A stretch of DNA of 64,000 bases from CAVYXZ01 sp965223835 (GCA_965223835.1 OZ245023.1:496001-560000); one strand, 5' to 3'; shown: positions 27,320-36,200, counted from the first letter of the stretch. The notes: generated by a model from the sequence alone, not told the origin. Numbers and translations are program-made.

Positions 27320-27592
27320 CTACTGAATGGTAAAGGAGTCAAACGAGTCAGTCGCCGTTTGCCATTCAATGTCCACAGCGGTGACATGGGCCGCCGGGGA
27401 GCCAGTCCGCAGGAATTGCACGAATTCGTTCAGTGTAACCTGATCGCCCACCGCCACCACTTCGACCGTGCCGTCGGGTTGATTGCGCACCCAGCCGACG
27501 AGCTTCAATTGTTGGGCCATGAGACGCGTGTAGTAGCGAAAACTGACACCCTGGACCCGACCGTGAATAATGGCATGAAGTTGCTTTTGCAT
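27320..27592 (-). CDS. acyP: Acylphosphatase
   Basis: 90 residues, full family length. GRVQGVSFRYYTRLMA contains the phosphate-binding loop with catalytic Arg (GxVQGVxFR), and GWVRNQPDGTVEVVAVG carries the catalytic Asn (WVRNxxDGxVE). Hydrolyses carboxyl-phosphate bonds such as in acetyl or acylglycerol phosphate. Cytoplasmic. It lies at the edge of the A+T-rich cassette but its composition matches the rest of the genome. Confidence 0.92.
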   Translation of the reverse strand: MQKQLHAIIHGRVQGVSFRYYTRLMAQQLKLVGWVRNQPDGTVEVVAVGDQVTLNEFVQFLRTGSPAAHVTAVDIEWQTATDSFDSFTIQ

Positions 27593-27606
27593 GGAATTAG
27601 ATTCTG

Positions 27607-29133
27607 TTAATTTCGATTATGAATGTTAGTTTTTTCAACCTGATATAGCACAAAAGGGCTAACCACCAGAGGAATCAACCAGGGCCAATTGAAAACTAAG
27701 CTAACAGGATTATTAAGACTACCGAGGAGTACGACAGAAACTAATAATATCAGAAAACCGTTGCTTTGAATGAAGAAATAAATGGTATCTGGAGATCTAT
27801 GTTTTGGGGTAACTTCAAACCGAAAATTCTTGTTGGTTATACGATTGATTATAGCCTGGACTGTTGGTGATATTAGCCCAAATGCCACACAAGCGGCAGT
27901 AAAAGAAGATTTGATGTATGTAAACAGGTTTATGCCGCAAGATTTGACCTGTGGCAAGGGGGTGATGATGAGATATAGGATATAGATTGTAAAAATGAGA
28001 AACGTAGCGAAAACTTGAGGACTCTGGTATCCGCCATAAATTGTCAGATATTTCAGAACTCCTATTAGCTCAGACCATGTTGTTGATGATGTCCACAAGA
28101 TTAAGAACATTATGAGAGTACTGGGAATCCATAACAAATGTAGAAATGCATGAAGAAACAGCTGGTATTGAAGCAACAGCGAAACATTAAGCCAGGAATG
28201 TTGCAACAATTGTAAGTCGTTACGAACCCAGCGCCGCATTCGTTGTTTCATTGAATGGAGGTCGACAGGTGATATTTCGTAAGTTTCGACATCTACTATC
28301 TTGCACTTCCAGTTGTTCGCGATAAGATTTAAAGCTGTAGCATGATCCTCACTAATGAAACGCTCATCAAAGCCACCGACATCTTGTATAGCTTCAGTAC
28401 GGCATAGATTATTATGTCCGTTTGAAAGTGTTGTTTCGAGTCGGTTGTTCAAACGAGACGATGATTCATTAGCAATTCGAAGTTGGATTGCCATCGCTTT
28501 TTGTAACTCGTTGACCGGTTGCCAAATCTGACTTCGGCTTTCAAACAATGCAATTTGCTGATTGTGAGGGTGTTCTGCGTAGAGCAGCATACATTCAACA
28601 AAGTCAGGAGGGAGAATTGAATCAGCATCGACAATCACAAAATAGTCAAAATGCTGCCCCCAGTTTAATAACCAATGATTGAGGTTTCCTGCCTTGTATC
28701 CTGATCGATTAGGTCTTCGAATAATCTGGTAGCCACTTTGGTCAAGCATCCAGAGGTATGTTGTTGTTTGGGAGTCGTCAAGGATAAACACCTCTACATT
28801 GGGATATGTTTGAGAATCTAATCTCATCACACATTCAGCGATTGCATCGTCGCATGTACAATAGAGTAGTGCCACACGAGGTTGAGAAGTGAGTTGCGAA
28901 AGCATTGGTGGTATGGTGGGTTGGCGAATTGCAATAAACATGATCATTTGAGTAAATCGGTCAGCAATCGGAATACCAGTAACTAGAGCATAGATAGTCC
29001 AAAGGAGCGTGACAAAAGTAGGGTATGTCGATGCAGTGATATATGTAATCAAGCTGACATATAAAAGGTGAATGACTATTGTTATAACCAGATAACTTGT
29101 TGCCCAATTCGCTGAATAGATAAACTTTCTCAT
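27607..29133 (-). CDS. Cellulose-synthase-like membrane glycosyltransferase (GT2)
   Basis: 508 residues. Two N-terminal membrane helices, a cytoplasmic GT2 domain with DDAIAE/LDDSQ, VIVDADSILP (DxD), ISEDHATAL (base) and QRMRRW (QxxRW), then four or five C-terminal helices. This layout matches BcsA/CrdS-type processive synthases, but there is no PilZ domain. The base composition is clearly more A+T-rich than flanking genes. It is the last gene of a three-gene minus-strand unit with 15-22-base gaps, behind an SH3b protein and a TIR membrane protein. Confidence 0.85.
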   Translation of the reverse strand: MRKFIYSANWATSYLVITIVIHLLYVSLITYITASTYPTFVTLLWTIYALVTGIPIADRFTQMIMFIAIRQPTIPPMLSQLTSQPRVALLYCTCDDAIAECVMRLDSQTYPNVEVFILDDSQTTTYLWMLDQSGYQIIRRPNRSGYKAGNLNHWLLNWGQHFDYFVIVDADSILPPDFVECMLLYAEHPHNQQIALFESRSQIWQPVNELQKAMAIQLRIANESSSRLNNRLETTLSNGHNNLCRTEAIQDVGGFDERFISEDHATALNLIANNWKCKIVDVETYEISPVDLHSMKQRMRRWVRNDLQLLQHSWLNVSLLLQYQLFLHAFLHLLWIPSTLIMFLILWTSSTTWSELIGVLKYLTIYGGYQSPQVFATFLIFTIYILYLIITPLPQVKSCGINLFTYIKSSFTAACVAFGLISPTVQAIINRITNKNFRFEVTPKHRSPDTIYFFIQSNGFLILLVSVVLLGSLNNPVSLVFNWPWLIPLVVSPFVLYQVEKTNIHNRN

Positions 29134-29148
29134 GGAATTATGCTTCAG

Positions 29149-29754
29149 CTAAAAAAACCAGGGCCGAAACATAATTGTGGGAGTAACTGGGAGCGTGCCA
29201 TCAAATCTCTGGATGTCACCAAGAAAAACAAATGCCTGTTCAGGGGTTGAAGCTTGACCATCAATATCTATGGTGGCCCAATTATTTGTTAGCTCTTGAA
29301 GGACGCAAATGATCTCCGCACGAGTATATGTAGTGACATAAACTGATCGAGGACGAGTGTCAATGTACGCTCTAGTTTGTGGAACACTGACAATATAATC
29401 CTTGCAGTTCGGATGCATGACGAATGATCTATCAGGTCGAGTTAAACGACTATAAACGTAAACTTCTTTTCCTTCAAAAAAAATGCGTCGCCACTGATTA
29501 TCACCTTCAATGGATTCACCTTCCACAGTTTCAATTACAGTTACTGATTGGCCTGGTGAGAAAGTAGTCAGCACATTGCATCGCGTTTCAGGACATAATC
29601 TTGCATTCGCATTTTGATTGGCAGTAATGATGTGGGGAGATGGGCGAGATTCAAGAGATTGAGCAACTACCGAATTGAGAATTACTATTGTGCCAAAATT
29701 CATCAAAATCATTATAGATAGAAAAAGTAATAATTTACGCTTGTTACCAAACAT
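29149..29754 (-). CDS. Secreted SH3b-domain protein
   Basis: 201 residues. N-terminal signal or anchor helix (KLLLFLSIMILMNFGTIVILNSVVA). A bacterial SH3 domain follows at 45-115 (NARLCPETRCNVLTTFSPGQSVTVIE ... WRRIFFEGKEVYVYSRL), and a C-terminal region of about 80 residues without match. SH3b modules commonly bind cell-wall or glycan. Probably exported and partnered with the TIR-membrane protein 22 bases upstream and the synthase 15 bases downstream. Confidence 0.75.
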   Translation of the reverse strand: MFGNKRKLLLFLSIMILMNFGTIVILNSVVAQSLESRPSPHIITANQNANARLCPETRCNVLTTFSPGQSVTVIETVEGESIEGDNQWRRIFFEGKEVYVYSRLTRPDRSFVMHPNCKDYIVSVPQTRAYIDTRPRSVYVTTYTRAEIICVLQELTNNWATIDIDGQASTPEQAFVFLGDIQRFDGTLPVTPTIMFRPWFF

Positions 29755-29776
29755 ACCGCTTCCTCAGATATCAAAC

Positions 29777-31033
29777 TTAATCCAAATGTAGTTCTGCCAC
29801 ATCAATCGAGGTTGTAGGATAAAGTGTATAATCAGCATCAATGAAAAATGAAATCAAATCTAGCTGTTCCACTTGAATTCCTTGAAATTCAGAGAATGGT
29901 ATGCGAACTGCTTGCCATTGTGTCGAAATAGTCTTTTGCTCGCTGACAATGTAGTCGGCAATACTAAATATACGAGATTCAACCTGGAGGTTATCCTTCA
30001 AGCTCAGGCCTACAATCTCATTGCCTAATTCACCACGTATTTTAAACACCAACTCCTCCACAAGCGGATTACTTACCCCGGTCAAGTTTCCTAAAATAAT
30101 TCCTGCATCACATCGCGTAATTTCATCAATGCATTGCAGTTGAAGTTTGAAATGCAGAAACTGATCAACATTTGGCGGGGGATTGTTACCTGCCATCCGA
30201 ATATCTAATGCTTGAGCGTTTGAGCCATAAGATGCGATCGTCGGTAAATGATTACCATAGCTTACAAGTTCAGGGGCTAAAATGCGAACAGGGTTGGACA
30301 CAAAATAGAAGGAATACGTCGCAAATGTCAGAATAGCGATTAACATCAGCGGAACAAAGAAATACGCAACAGTTCGCCAGGGCCATCGCACAGGTCGGAT
30401 CCATTCGTTTATTGCCAGCATCATGAGGATAATGATAGTGTTTACGGCAACAACAAATCCCAATTGTAAGTCGGCGTTAGGAACAACCAGCCGTGATAGT
30501 AGTAACAAGATTGGCAGCATGAAAACCAGGATAAAGAGACTCCACTGAGGTAAATCTCTGTTGAATTCTTTTTTGAGGTGATTTACAAGCTTGTCCGCCC
30601 CAATAAGTTCGACCTCATCGGAGAGGACGATTCTTAGGGCCTGTTTTTGAGTTAATGGCTCCAATTCATTGAGCGCCTGAGCGGTTGCGGGGGGCATTGG
30701 TGCGTGATTGATAACGATTGGGATAATGGGAATATCATTTGCTAATGCTGTCTGTATTTCTATTCGGACAAAATCAGGCTCGGAACCTTTGGTGCGTTCT
30801 TGCAAGATCGGAAGCCAATTATCGCCAATTAGTGCTAAGAACACATCACAGGTTTTGACAGATCGCTCAATTGCTTGCTGAAAATCTTCGCCTGGTCGAA
30901 TTGCATGAGTATCTTTAAATATGTTTTCGGGATTAAAGTGATCTCTCAAGTAATTATATAAATGTTCAGCAAAGTCTCCAGAATCAGTGCGACGGTAATT
31001 GATAAAAATGTGTAACTTGGGTCTACGAGCCAT
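29777..31033 (-). CDS. TIR domain - three transmembrane helices - jelly-roll-like protein
   Basis: 418 residues from the ATG at 31033 (AAAGG eight bases upstream; a longer in-frame start at 31135 is less likely). TIR domain at 5-165: IFINYRRTDSGDFAEHL, IFKDTHAIRPGEDF, VRIEIQTAL with Glu92 in the place of the NADase glutamate. Three membrane helices follow between 170 and 270 (ILVFMLPILLLLSRLVV, VVAVNTIIILMMLAI, VAYFFVPLMLIAILTFATYSF). The last 140 residues are beta-rich and end with WQAVRIPFSEFQG...ISFFIDADYT...IDVAELHLD, which resembles CBM11/CIA30-type sugar-binding folds. Predicted: TIR inside, sugar-binding-like domain outside. Confidence 0.75.
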   Translation of the reverse strand: MARRPKLHIFINYRRTDSGDFAEHLYNYLRDHFNPENIFKDTHAIRPGEDFQQAIERSVKTCDVFLALIGDNWLPILQERTKGSEPDFVRIEIQTALANDIPIIPIVINHAPMPPATAQALNELEPLTQKQALRIVLSDEVELIGADKLVNHLKKEFNRDLPQWSLFILVFMLPILLLLSRLVVPNADLQLGFVVAVNTIIILMMLAINEWIRPVRWPWRTVAYFFVPLMLIAILTFATYSFYFVSNPVRILAPELVSYGNHLPTIASYGSNAQALDIRMAGNNPPPNVDQFLHFKLQLQCIDEITRCDAGIILGNLTGVSNPLVEELVFKIRGELGNEIVGLSLKDNLQVESRIFSIADYIVSEQKTISTQWQAVRIPFSEFQGIQVEQLDLISFFIDADYTLYPTTSIDVAELHLD

Positions 31034-31221
31034 TAAGTGGACCTTTGGATACAAACTTGAATAATTATTATTGCAAACTAAATATACCATATAGAAACTA
31101 CTATATCCTATTTCAATTTGATTTCTTATTACCAAGCAAGTGCATTTTTTAGAATAGCATATTGCGGCGCGGGTGCGTACAATATTGCGGGGAGGCAGTC
31201 ACACAGAACACAGGGGGTATT

Positions 31222-32082
31222 TTGGCCCAGACGGTATCCGTTGTTATCCCGGCCTATAACGAAGAAGAAAATATCGGCGACGTGCTGGAGCAGCTCCAAT
31301 CCATGCACCAGATTAATGAAATCCTGGTGGTGGATGATGCTTCAGACGACCAAACGGCCAGCATTGCCACCGATTATGAGAAGGTGCGGCTCGTGCAGCA
31401 TCCCTATAATATGGGCAATGGCGCGGCCATTAAATCCGGGGTACGGCAGGCGCGGGGCGATATAATTGTGCTGATGGACTCCGACGGGCAGCATCCGCCA
31501 AAAGAACTGCCGCGATTGCTGAGTTACATGGACCATTATGATATGGTTGTTGGTGCCCGCACGATGGCAACCCAGGCAACCATTGGCCGCCGAATCGCCA
31601 ACACAGTGTTTAACTGGTACGCAACCTACATCGTTAGCCACCGGGTTGAAGACCTGACCTCGGGTTTTCGCGTTTTAAAAGCCAGCATCGCTCGTAATTT
31701 TGTTTACCTGCTGCCCAACGGATTTTCCTACCCAACGACCCTGACCATTGCCTTTTTTCGCGCCGGTTATGCGGTGAAATATTGTACATTTGATGCTGAA
31801 CAACGCGCCGGGCAGAGTAGCATTCGGCCCCTGAAAGACGGCTTCCGCTTTTTGCTGACGCTGACACGTCTCGCCGTGTTGTTTGTGCCGCTGAAGATTT
31901 TCTTGCCAGTGAGCGCTTTTTTGACCATCTCCGGCCTTGGCTATGTGATCTCGCAACTGGTGCTTGACCGGCGGTTCAGCGGCTTTGGCGGGCTGGTGGC
32001 GACGATTGGTATCTTCATCTTCATGATGGGCCTCATCTCGGAACAGATCGCGCTGCTGCGGCTGGTGAACAGCGACCGATGA
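31222..32082 (+). CDS. Glycosyltransferase GT2, dolichol/polyprenyl-phosphate sugar synthase-like
   Basis: 286 residues from a TTG at 31222, chosen because AGGGGG lies four bases upstream and the domain begins at once (VSVVIPAYNEEENI); a TTG 20 codons earlier is in frame. Motifs: VVDDASDDQT, GNGAAIKSGVRQARGDIIVLMDSDGQH (DxD). Two C-terminal membrane helices (FLPVSAFLTISGLGYVISQLV and LVATIGIFIFMMGLISEQIALL) fit the GtrB/DPM1-like membrane-attached type, which charge polyprenyl phosphate with a sugar. First gene of a three-gene plus-strand unit. Confidence 0.85.
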   Translation: MAQTVSVVIPAYNEEENIGDVLEQLQSMHQINEILVVDDASDDQTASIATDYEKVRLVQHPYNMGNGAAIKSGVRQARGDIIVLMDSDGQHPPKELPRLLSYMDHYDMVVGARTMATQATIGRRIANTVFNWYATYIVSHRVEDLTSGFRVLKASIARNFVYLLPNGFSYPTTLTIAFFRAGYAVKYCTFDAEQRAGQSSIRPLKDGFRFLLTLTRLAVLFVPLKIFLPVSAFLTISGLGYVISQLVLDRRFSGFGGLVATIGIFIFMMGLISEQIALLRLVNSDR

Positions 32083-33245
32083 ATTACGATATTTGCATGG
32101 TTGTTCATGATGATGTGCTTCATGACAGCCGCATCTGGCGGGAGGCGCGGAGCCTGGATGCTGCTGGCTGGCGTGTCGTTGTTGTGTGCATCTCGTTGGG
32201 CACGAAACGGTTGCCCGCGGTTCAGCCCGTTGATGGCTTCACCATTTGGCGCGTGTCGCCCGGCATCTTTCGCAATCAATCAACGGTCAAAACGACCCGA
32301 AAGCTCATCCAATTATTACTGGCATTGCCCATCGCCTGTTGGCGTATTCGACAGTCTGAGGCCCGAGTCTTCCATGCCAATGATTTTACCGGGTTGGTGA
32401 TGGTGGCTTTGGCGGGTATCTGGCGGCGCCCAGTCGTTTACGATTCGCATGAACTTTTTTTTGACCGGGCGTTTCGGGGTATCCCACGCTGGATCATTTT
32501 GCTCCTCAACAGCTTGCGACCATTGGAGAAATTTCTTGCGCAACGGTCCGCCGCTTTTCTGGCAACATCGGAGAGTCATGCTGATCGATTAGTCGAAAAC
32601 CTCGATATGCCACGTCCGATTATTGTACGCAATGCAGTTGACCTGAGACGATTGGGCGAATGTGCCGCTGCCTATCCACAGACAGGTCAGCGGTTGGTGG
32701 CCCACAGCGGCAGCCTGCTGGATGGTCGGCACCTGCCCGAACTGGTCGAAGCGCTAAAATTTTTGCCCGATGACGTGGCGCTGGTCTTGATGGGGCAGGG
32801 CGTACTCCGAGGGCGCTTGCAACACCTGGCAGAATCGTTGCAAGTCGCTGATCGGTTACATTTCATCCCGGCGGTGCAGCCCGATGATGTGGCGCCGACA
32901 CTGGCTCAGGCGGCTGTCGCCGTTGTATTGATTACTGGGGATAGTTTGAGTTATCAATTCTCGCTGCCTAATAAATTCTTTGAGGCAGTTGCTGCCGGGC
33001 TGCCGCTTGTCGTCAGTAGCATACCCGAACTGGCGCATATGGTTGAGCAATACGACATCGGCCTCATTTGTGATCCGACCAACCCGGCAGACATCGCTGA
33101 GAAAATAATGATTCTGTTACAGCCAGAGCACCTGACACAGTATCGGGCGAATGTTGAAAAGGCACGGGCTGAACTCAACTGGGAGCAGGAAGAGCAAAAA
33201 CTGATTGAAGTGTATCGTCCGCTATTTGAGCAAAGCCACGCATAA
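32079..33245 (+). CDS. Glycosyltransferase, GT4 family
   Basis: 388 residues. Its start overlaps the previous stop (ATGA). N-terminal Rossmann half: DICMVVHDDVLHDSRIWREARSL, ARVFHANDFTGLVMVALAG. C-terminal donor half: VAHSGSLLDGRHLPELVEAL, LVLMGQGVLRGRL, LPNKFFEAVAAGLPLVVSSIPELA with the GT4 Glu pair. Probably adds a sugar to a lipid-linked glycan begun by the gene upstream. Confidence 0.85.
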   Translation: MNYDICMVVHDDVLHDSRIWREARSLDAAGWRVVVVCISLGTKRLPAVQPVDGFTIWRVSPGIFRNQSTVKTTRKLIQLLLALPIACWRIRQSEARVFHANDFTGLVMVALAGIWRRPVVYDSHELFFDRAFRGIPRWIILLLNSLRPLEKFLAQRSAAFLATSESHADRLVENLDMPRPIIVRNAVDLRRLGECAAAYPQTGQRLVAHSGSLLDGRHLPELVEALKFLPDDVALVLMGQGVLRGRLQHLAESLQVADRLHFIPAVQPDDVAPTLAQAAVAVVLITGDSLSYQFSLPNKFFEAVAAGLPLVVSSIPELAHMVEQYDIGLICDPTNPADIAEKIMILLQPEHLTQYRANVEKARAELNWEQEEQKLIEVYRPLFEQSHA

Positions 33246-33247
33246 AT

Positions 33248-34300
33248 ATGGGTCGGATTCTATTTGATGTCGGGCATCCGGCGCATGTACACCTCTTTCG
33301 ACCCCTAGCCAGTGAATTGGCCGCGAAGGGCCATGAAGTATTGTTCACGGCGCTGGACCGCGAAATCATCCTATACCTGCTAGATCAATATGACTTACGT
33401 TATCGCGTCACTTATAAGCGGCGCAAAGGCAGGCTGAGCCTAATCGCGGAACTCTTGCTGCGCACGCTAGCAACCTGGCGCATTGCCCGCCGGTTTGAAG
33501 CCGATTTGCTGATGAGTTTTGGCAATCCGACCGTTGGGGTTCCGGCGCGATTGCAGGGTAAACCGTATATCGCGTTGACTGATACGGAACACGCCACCGA
33601 ACAACACGCACTGTTCAAACCCTGGGCGACGACGATTGCTACACCCGCTGTGTTTAGGCGTGATCTGGGGCCAAAGCAAATACGCTACAGCGGTTATCAT
33701 GAACTGGCGTACCTACATCCCGATCACTTTACGCCGGACCCGAAGATTCTGGCTTCGCTAGAGCTTCAACTGGATGATCCATTCTTTATCGTGCGGTTTG
33801 TCGCCTGGCGTGCTACCCATGATGTAGGTCACCATGGCTTCACGTTGGCGCATAAGCGTCAGCTTATCCAGGCTCTTGCTGAACATGGTCGTGTCTTTCT
33901 GTCGGTTGAAGATGAAGTTGACCCCGAATTTGCTGACTACTTAACACAGTTTCCCCCTGAGATCATTCATCACTTATTGGCTTATGCCACGCTCTATGTA
34001 GGGGAAGGCGCGAGTATGGCCTCAGAAGCGGCGGTGCTGGGAACGCCTTCAGTTTATGTGAATACGCTGACGATGGGTTATATCGAAGACCTCGAAAAAA
34101 ACTATGAGTTGTTATTCCGCTTTACCGATGGAGCGGCAGCATTGACGAAGGTCCAAGAAATGCTGGCAATGCCCAATCGTGACCAGATCTTTGCCGAGCG
34201 CCGTGCCCGGATGCTCGCTGACAAGATCAATGTGACTGGGTGGCTGGTTGACCTCGCTGAACAAACATTGCCACAAAAGGTCAGTGATCCACCAGGATAA
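33248..34300 (+). CDS. DUF354 protein, UDP-GlcNAc 2-epimerase / GT-B-like
   Basis: 350 residues. FDVGHPAHVHLFRPLASELAAKGHEV opens the fold; LMSFGNPTVGVPARLQGKPYIALTDTEHA, YSGYHELAYLHPDHFTPD and GEGASMASEAAVLGTPSVYVNT are characteristic DUF354 blocks. Members belong to the GT-B clan and are found in polysaccharide loci; the reaction is not established. Three bases separate it from the GT4 gene, so the three genes form an operon. Confidence 0.85.
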   Translation: MGRILFDVGHPAHVHLFRPLASELAAKGHEVLFTALDREIILYLLDQYDLRYRVTYKRRKGRLSLIAELLLRTLATWRIARRFEADLLMSFGNPTVGVPARLQGKPYIALTDTEHATEQHALFKPWATTIATPAVFRRDLGPKQIRYSGYHELAYLHPDHFTPDPKILASLELQLDDPFFIVRFVAWRATHDVGHHGFTLAHKRQLIQALAEHGRVFLSVEDEVDPEFADYLTQFPPEIIHHLLAYATLYVGEGASMASEAAVLGTPSVYVNTLTMGYIEDLEKNYELLFRFTDGAAALTKVQEMLAMPNRDQIFAERRARMLADKINVTGWLVDLAEQTLPQKVSDPPG

Positions 34301-34350
34301 ATAAATCTTTTCTCAAGAAGTCTATTGTCAAAAAACCGGTTCGCGTACCG

Positions 34351-34665
34351 TCACTTTGCTATTGGCTCCAGCGAGGGGGTGGGATAGTTAGGTGACAGTA
34401 TCGGTTCGACAGTGAGATCGTGACTGGCGATGAATTGATCGACAAACGGATTCGCAATAACCGGCATCGTGAGCGTGGCGTCATCGGTGTAAAGTTCGAA
34501 GAAATAAACTCTGATTTGGCAACTCCGCCGGTCGTGCGTTTCAAACAGCACTGTGCCCTGAACCGACCAGCCGGCATTGATGGCTGCCAATAAGTTATCG
34601 CCACCAGCAAACGGTTGCGATTGGGGATTCCAATGAATGGGGGCCACTTCACGAGTTGACTTCAT
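34351..34665 (-). CDS. Small protein of unknown function
   Basis: 104 residues from ATG 34665, with GAGG about nine bases upstream; 25 extra codons upstream are in frame but lack a ribosome site. The sequence (AAINAGWSVQGTVLFETHDRRSCQIRVYFF) is a single-domain alpha/beta pattern without signal or membrane helix. Not recognised. It converges on the DUF354 gene. Confidence 0.5.
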   Translation of the reverse strand: MKSTREVAPIHWNPQSQPFAGGDNLLAAINAGWSVQGTVLFETHDRRSCQIRVYFFELYTDDATLTMPVIANPFVDQFIASHDLTVEPILSPNYPTPSLEPIAK

Positions 34666-34846
34666 TGGTGACAGCCTCAAGCTACAGGTATTGTGTATCT
34701 TATTATTTGTGATTGTATTCACAAAGTCGGTTGGGTGCAATTCATTTAGCCCCTAAACTGAAAAATAGTGACAAAAATGATGTTTTGGCGTGTCAAGTGT
34801 CCAGGAAAACTTCGTCAGAGTTGCAATAGGCGTGACCGGGGAAACG

Positions 34847-35088
34847 TGTTATAATCGGGTTGCAATGTGGGTTTATTGTGAGGTAATTTAGCCTCATCCA
34901 CATCGGTGCAGTGGTTATGCACCCATTAGACCCCAAAGAGAAAACGGTTGATTGACGACTCAACTCTCTGTTTGGTACGCAAGTCACAAGTTTCTCTACA
35001 TGTACTGCATAGGTTTGCTCTACTAATTGGCAAATGTGTGAGTACCCGAGGCGATGGCAAAACCCAATTATGATGGAGTGAAGACAAA
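34847..35088 (+). promoter_or_regulatory. Extended -10 promoter and long structured leader of the cold-shock gene
   Basis: TGT-TATAAT at 34847-34855 is an extended -10 element; no convincing -35 box at 17 bases. Transcription from about 34862 leaves a leader of some 225 bases before the ATG, with stems such as TGAGG/CCTCA (34878-34895) and GTGCA/TGCAC (near 34905-34921). Long structured leaders that refold with temperature are known for cspA mRNAs, so a thermoswitch is a reasonable inference. The rest of the 34741-34846 gap shows nothing. Confidence 0.5.
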
Positions 35089-35301
35089 ATGGCAGCACGT
35101 GTACGCGGTACCGTTAAATGGTTCAATGCTGAAAAGGGTTATGGTTTCATTTCCCAGGAAGGCGGCGAAGATCTGTTTGTGCATTATTCCGAAATTCAGG
35201 GCGGTGGCTTCCGTTCATTGGAAGAGGGCGCCCAGGTTGAGTTTGAAGTGACCGAAGGCAAGAAGGGGCAGCAGGCGAGTTCGGTTACTGTCGTCGCCTA
35301 A
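35089..35301 (+). CDS. csp: Cold-shock protein, CspA family
   Basis: 70 residues, full length. RNP1 KGYGFISQ and RNP2 DLFVHYSEI are intact in the order VKWFNAEKGYGFI...DLFVHYS, with the usual GAQVEFEV and C-terminal SVTVV. An RNA chaperone that melts structures in mRNA. GGAG lies about ten bases before the ATG. It has its own promoter, long leader and a strong terminator. Confidence 0.95.
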   Translation: MAARVRGTVKWFNAEKGYGFISQEGGEDLFVHYSEIQGGGFRSLEEGAQVEFEVTEGKKGQQASSVTVVA

Positions 35302-35340
35302 ACCCGATCCCTATACTGCTCAATTGATGATCAGACTGAG

Positions 35341-35382
35341 GAGCAGGTTTGAGAAACGGTCTCGAACCTGCTCGACTTTTTT
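35341..35382 (+). terminator. Rho-independent terminator of csp
   Basis: GAGCAGGTTTGAG pairs with CTCGAACCTGCTC around a seven-base loop, one mismatch, followed three bases later by six T residues. Confidence 0.85.
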
Positions 35383-35430
35383 CTAAGGGTATCGCCAGTA
35401 AGTAGCGAACGAGCGAAAGCAAAATAAACG

Positions 35431-35625
35431 ATGGATCTCGAAACGGTCTCTGACAAAAATCTACATGAACTGGAACAGTTATCCAGAGATTTACTGGCGG
35501 TAATGCGTAAATCCAAGCTGCTGGATTCGCCCCTGGCGAAACTTCTCTATGCAATGGAAAGTCAGGCAGGGGAAGTCCGTCGGGCACGCTTCGATGCCGA
35601 CGACTCAGCCTACAGCGGATTTTGA
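35431..35625 (+). CDS. Small hypothetical protein
   Basis: 64 residues, predicted mostly helical: DKNLHELEQLSRDLLAVMRKS...LAKLLYAMESQAGEVRRARFDA. No signal or cysteine. No family recognised and the ribosome site is poor, but the amphipathic pattern and lack of competing frames make a real gene plausible. It lies between the csp terminator and another small orphan gene. The following 35626-35859 stretch holds nothing visible. Confidence 0.45.
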   Translation: MDLETVSDKNLHELEQLSRDLLAVMRKSKLLDSPLAKLLYAMESQAGEVRRARFDADDSAYSGF

Positions 35626-35859
35626 TGCTCCATCAATTTGGCAAGGCTGGAATGAAATTCATGGCCCCGGTGCGGACCCGTGTGTTGGCGGTTTAAAACT
35701 CGACTCCAGTTTCCCCTGAGTGACTACTCAATTTAGCCAACTTGCCTGAAAATTTCCGATGTATTATAGTAATCTTAACATTTAGCCTGTTCGACCGTTT
35801 CACAACGTCCGTAAATAGCGGCAAAACGGGACCAATAGGACAAATGGGTACATGAAATT

Positions 35860-35884
35860 GATAATATTGCGTTATAATATTATC
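35860..35884. promoter_or_regulatory. Operator-like palindrome over a -10 box
   Basis: GATAATAT and ATATTATC, nine bases apart, form a perfect dyad. The TATAAT at 35873-35878 lies within it, so a bound protein would cover the promoter of the small gene at 35910. The -35 region is weak. Confidence 0.5.
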
Positions 35885-35909
35885 AGAGCTATAAGGAAAG
35901 GAACTGTAA

Positions 35910-36113
35910 ATGGCTAAAGTTGAGTTCTACGATGTTAAGATCCGTTCTAAGGTTAAGGTGGACGACAAAGATATTCAGAAGACCACCTATACCAGCAAGA
36001 ACAACCAGGTTCGGTATGCTATTCGTGGCAAGACCGACGATGGTCGGATGTTAACAAAGTTCGTCAGCAAGACGGACTGGGAGAAAATGACTTATCCTGA
36101 AGAGAAGAAATAA
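35910..36113 (+). CDS. Small basic protein of unknown function
   Basis: 67 residues, rich in Lys and beta-prone (VEFYDVKIRSKVKV, TYTSKNNQVRYAIRGKTDDGRMLTKFVSK). AAGGAAAGGA precedes the ATG, a strong ribosome site. Flanked by its own palindromic promoter and by a strong terminator, so it is an independent unit and likely well expressed. No family recognised; the folding pattern recalls small beta-barrel nucleic-acid-binding proteins but that is a guess. Confidence 0.65.
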   Translation: MAKVEFYDVKIRSKVKVDDKDIQKTTYTSKNNQVRYAIRGKTDDGRMLTKFVSKTDWEKMTYPEEKK

Positions 36114-36166
36114 ACGCTTCTCGTCACAGGATGTTATTGGATTTTAGCATCCTGATGCATGCTGAT

Positions 36167-36200
36167 AGCAAACGCGCCTCGTCTGTGGGGCGCGTTTGCT
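36167..36200. terminator. Bidirectional hairpin terminator
   Basis: AGCAAACGCGCC and GGCGCGTTTGCT form a perfect 12-bp stem with a ten-base loop between two convergent genes. A run TGTAATTT follows on the plus side; the minus side has CTATCAGC, so it is a better barrier for the plus strand. Confidence 0.6.

Noticed and set aside
31118..31465. 115-codon frame overlapping the GT2 gene
   Set aside because: A shadow of the glycosyltransferase in another frame.
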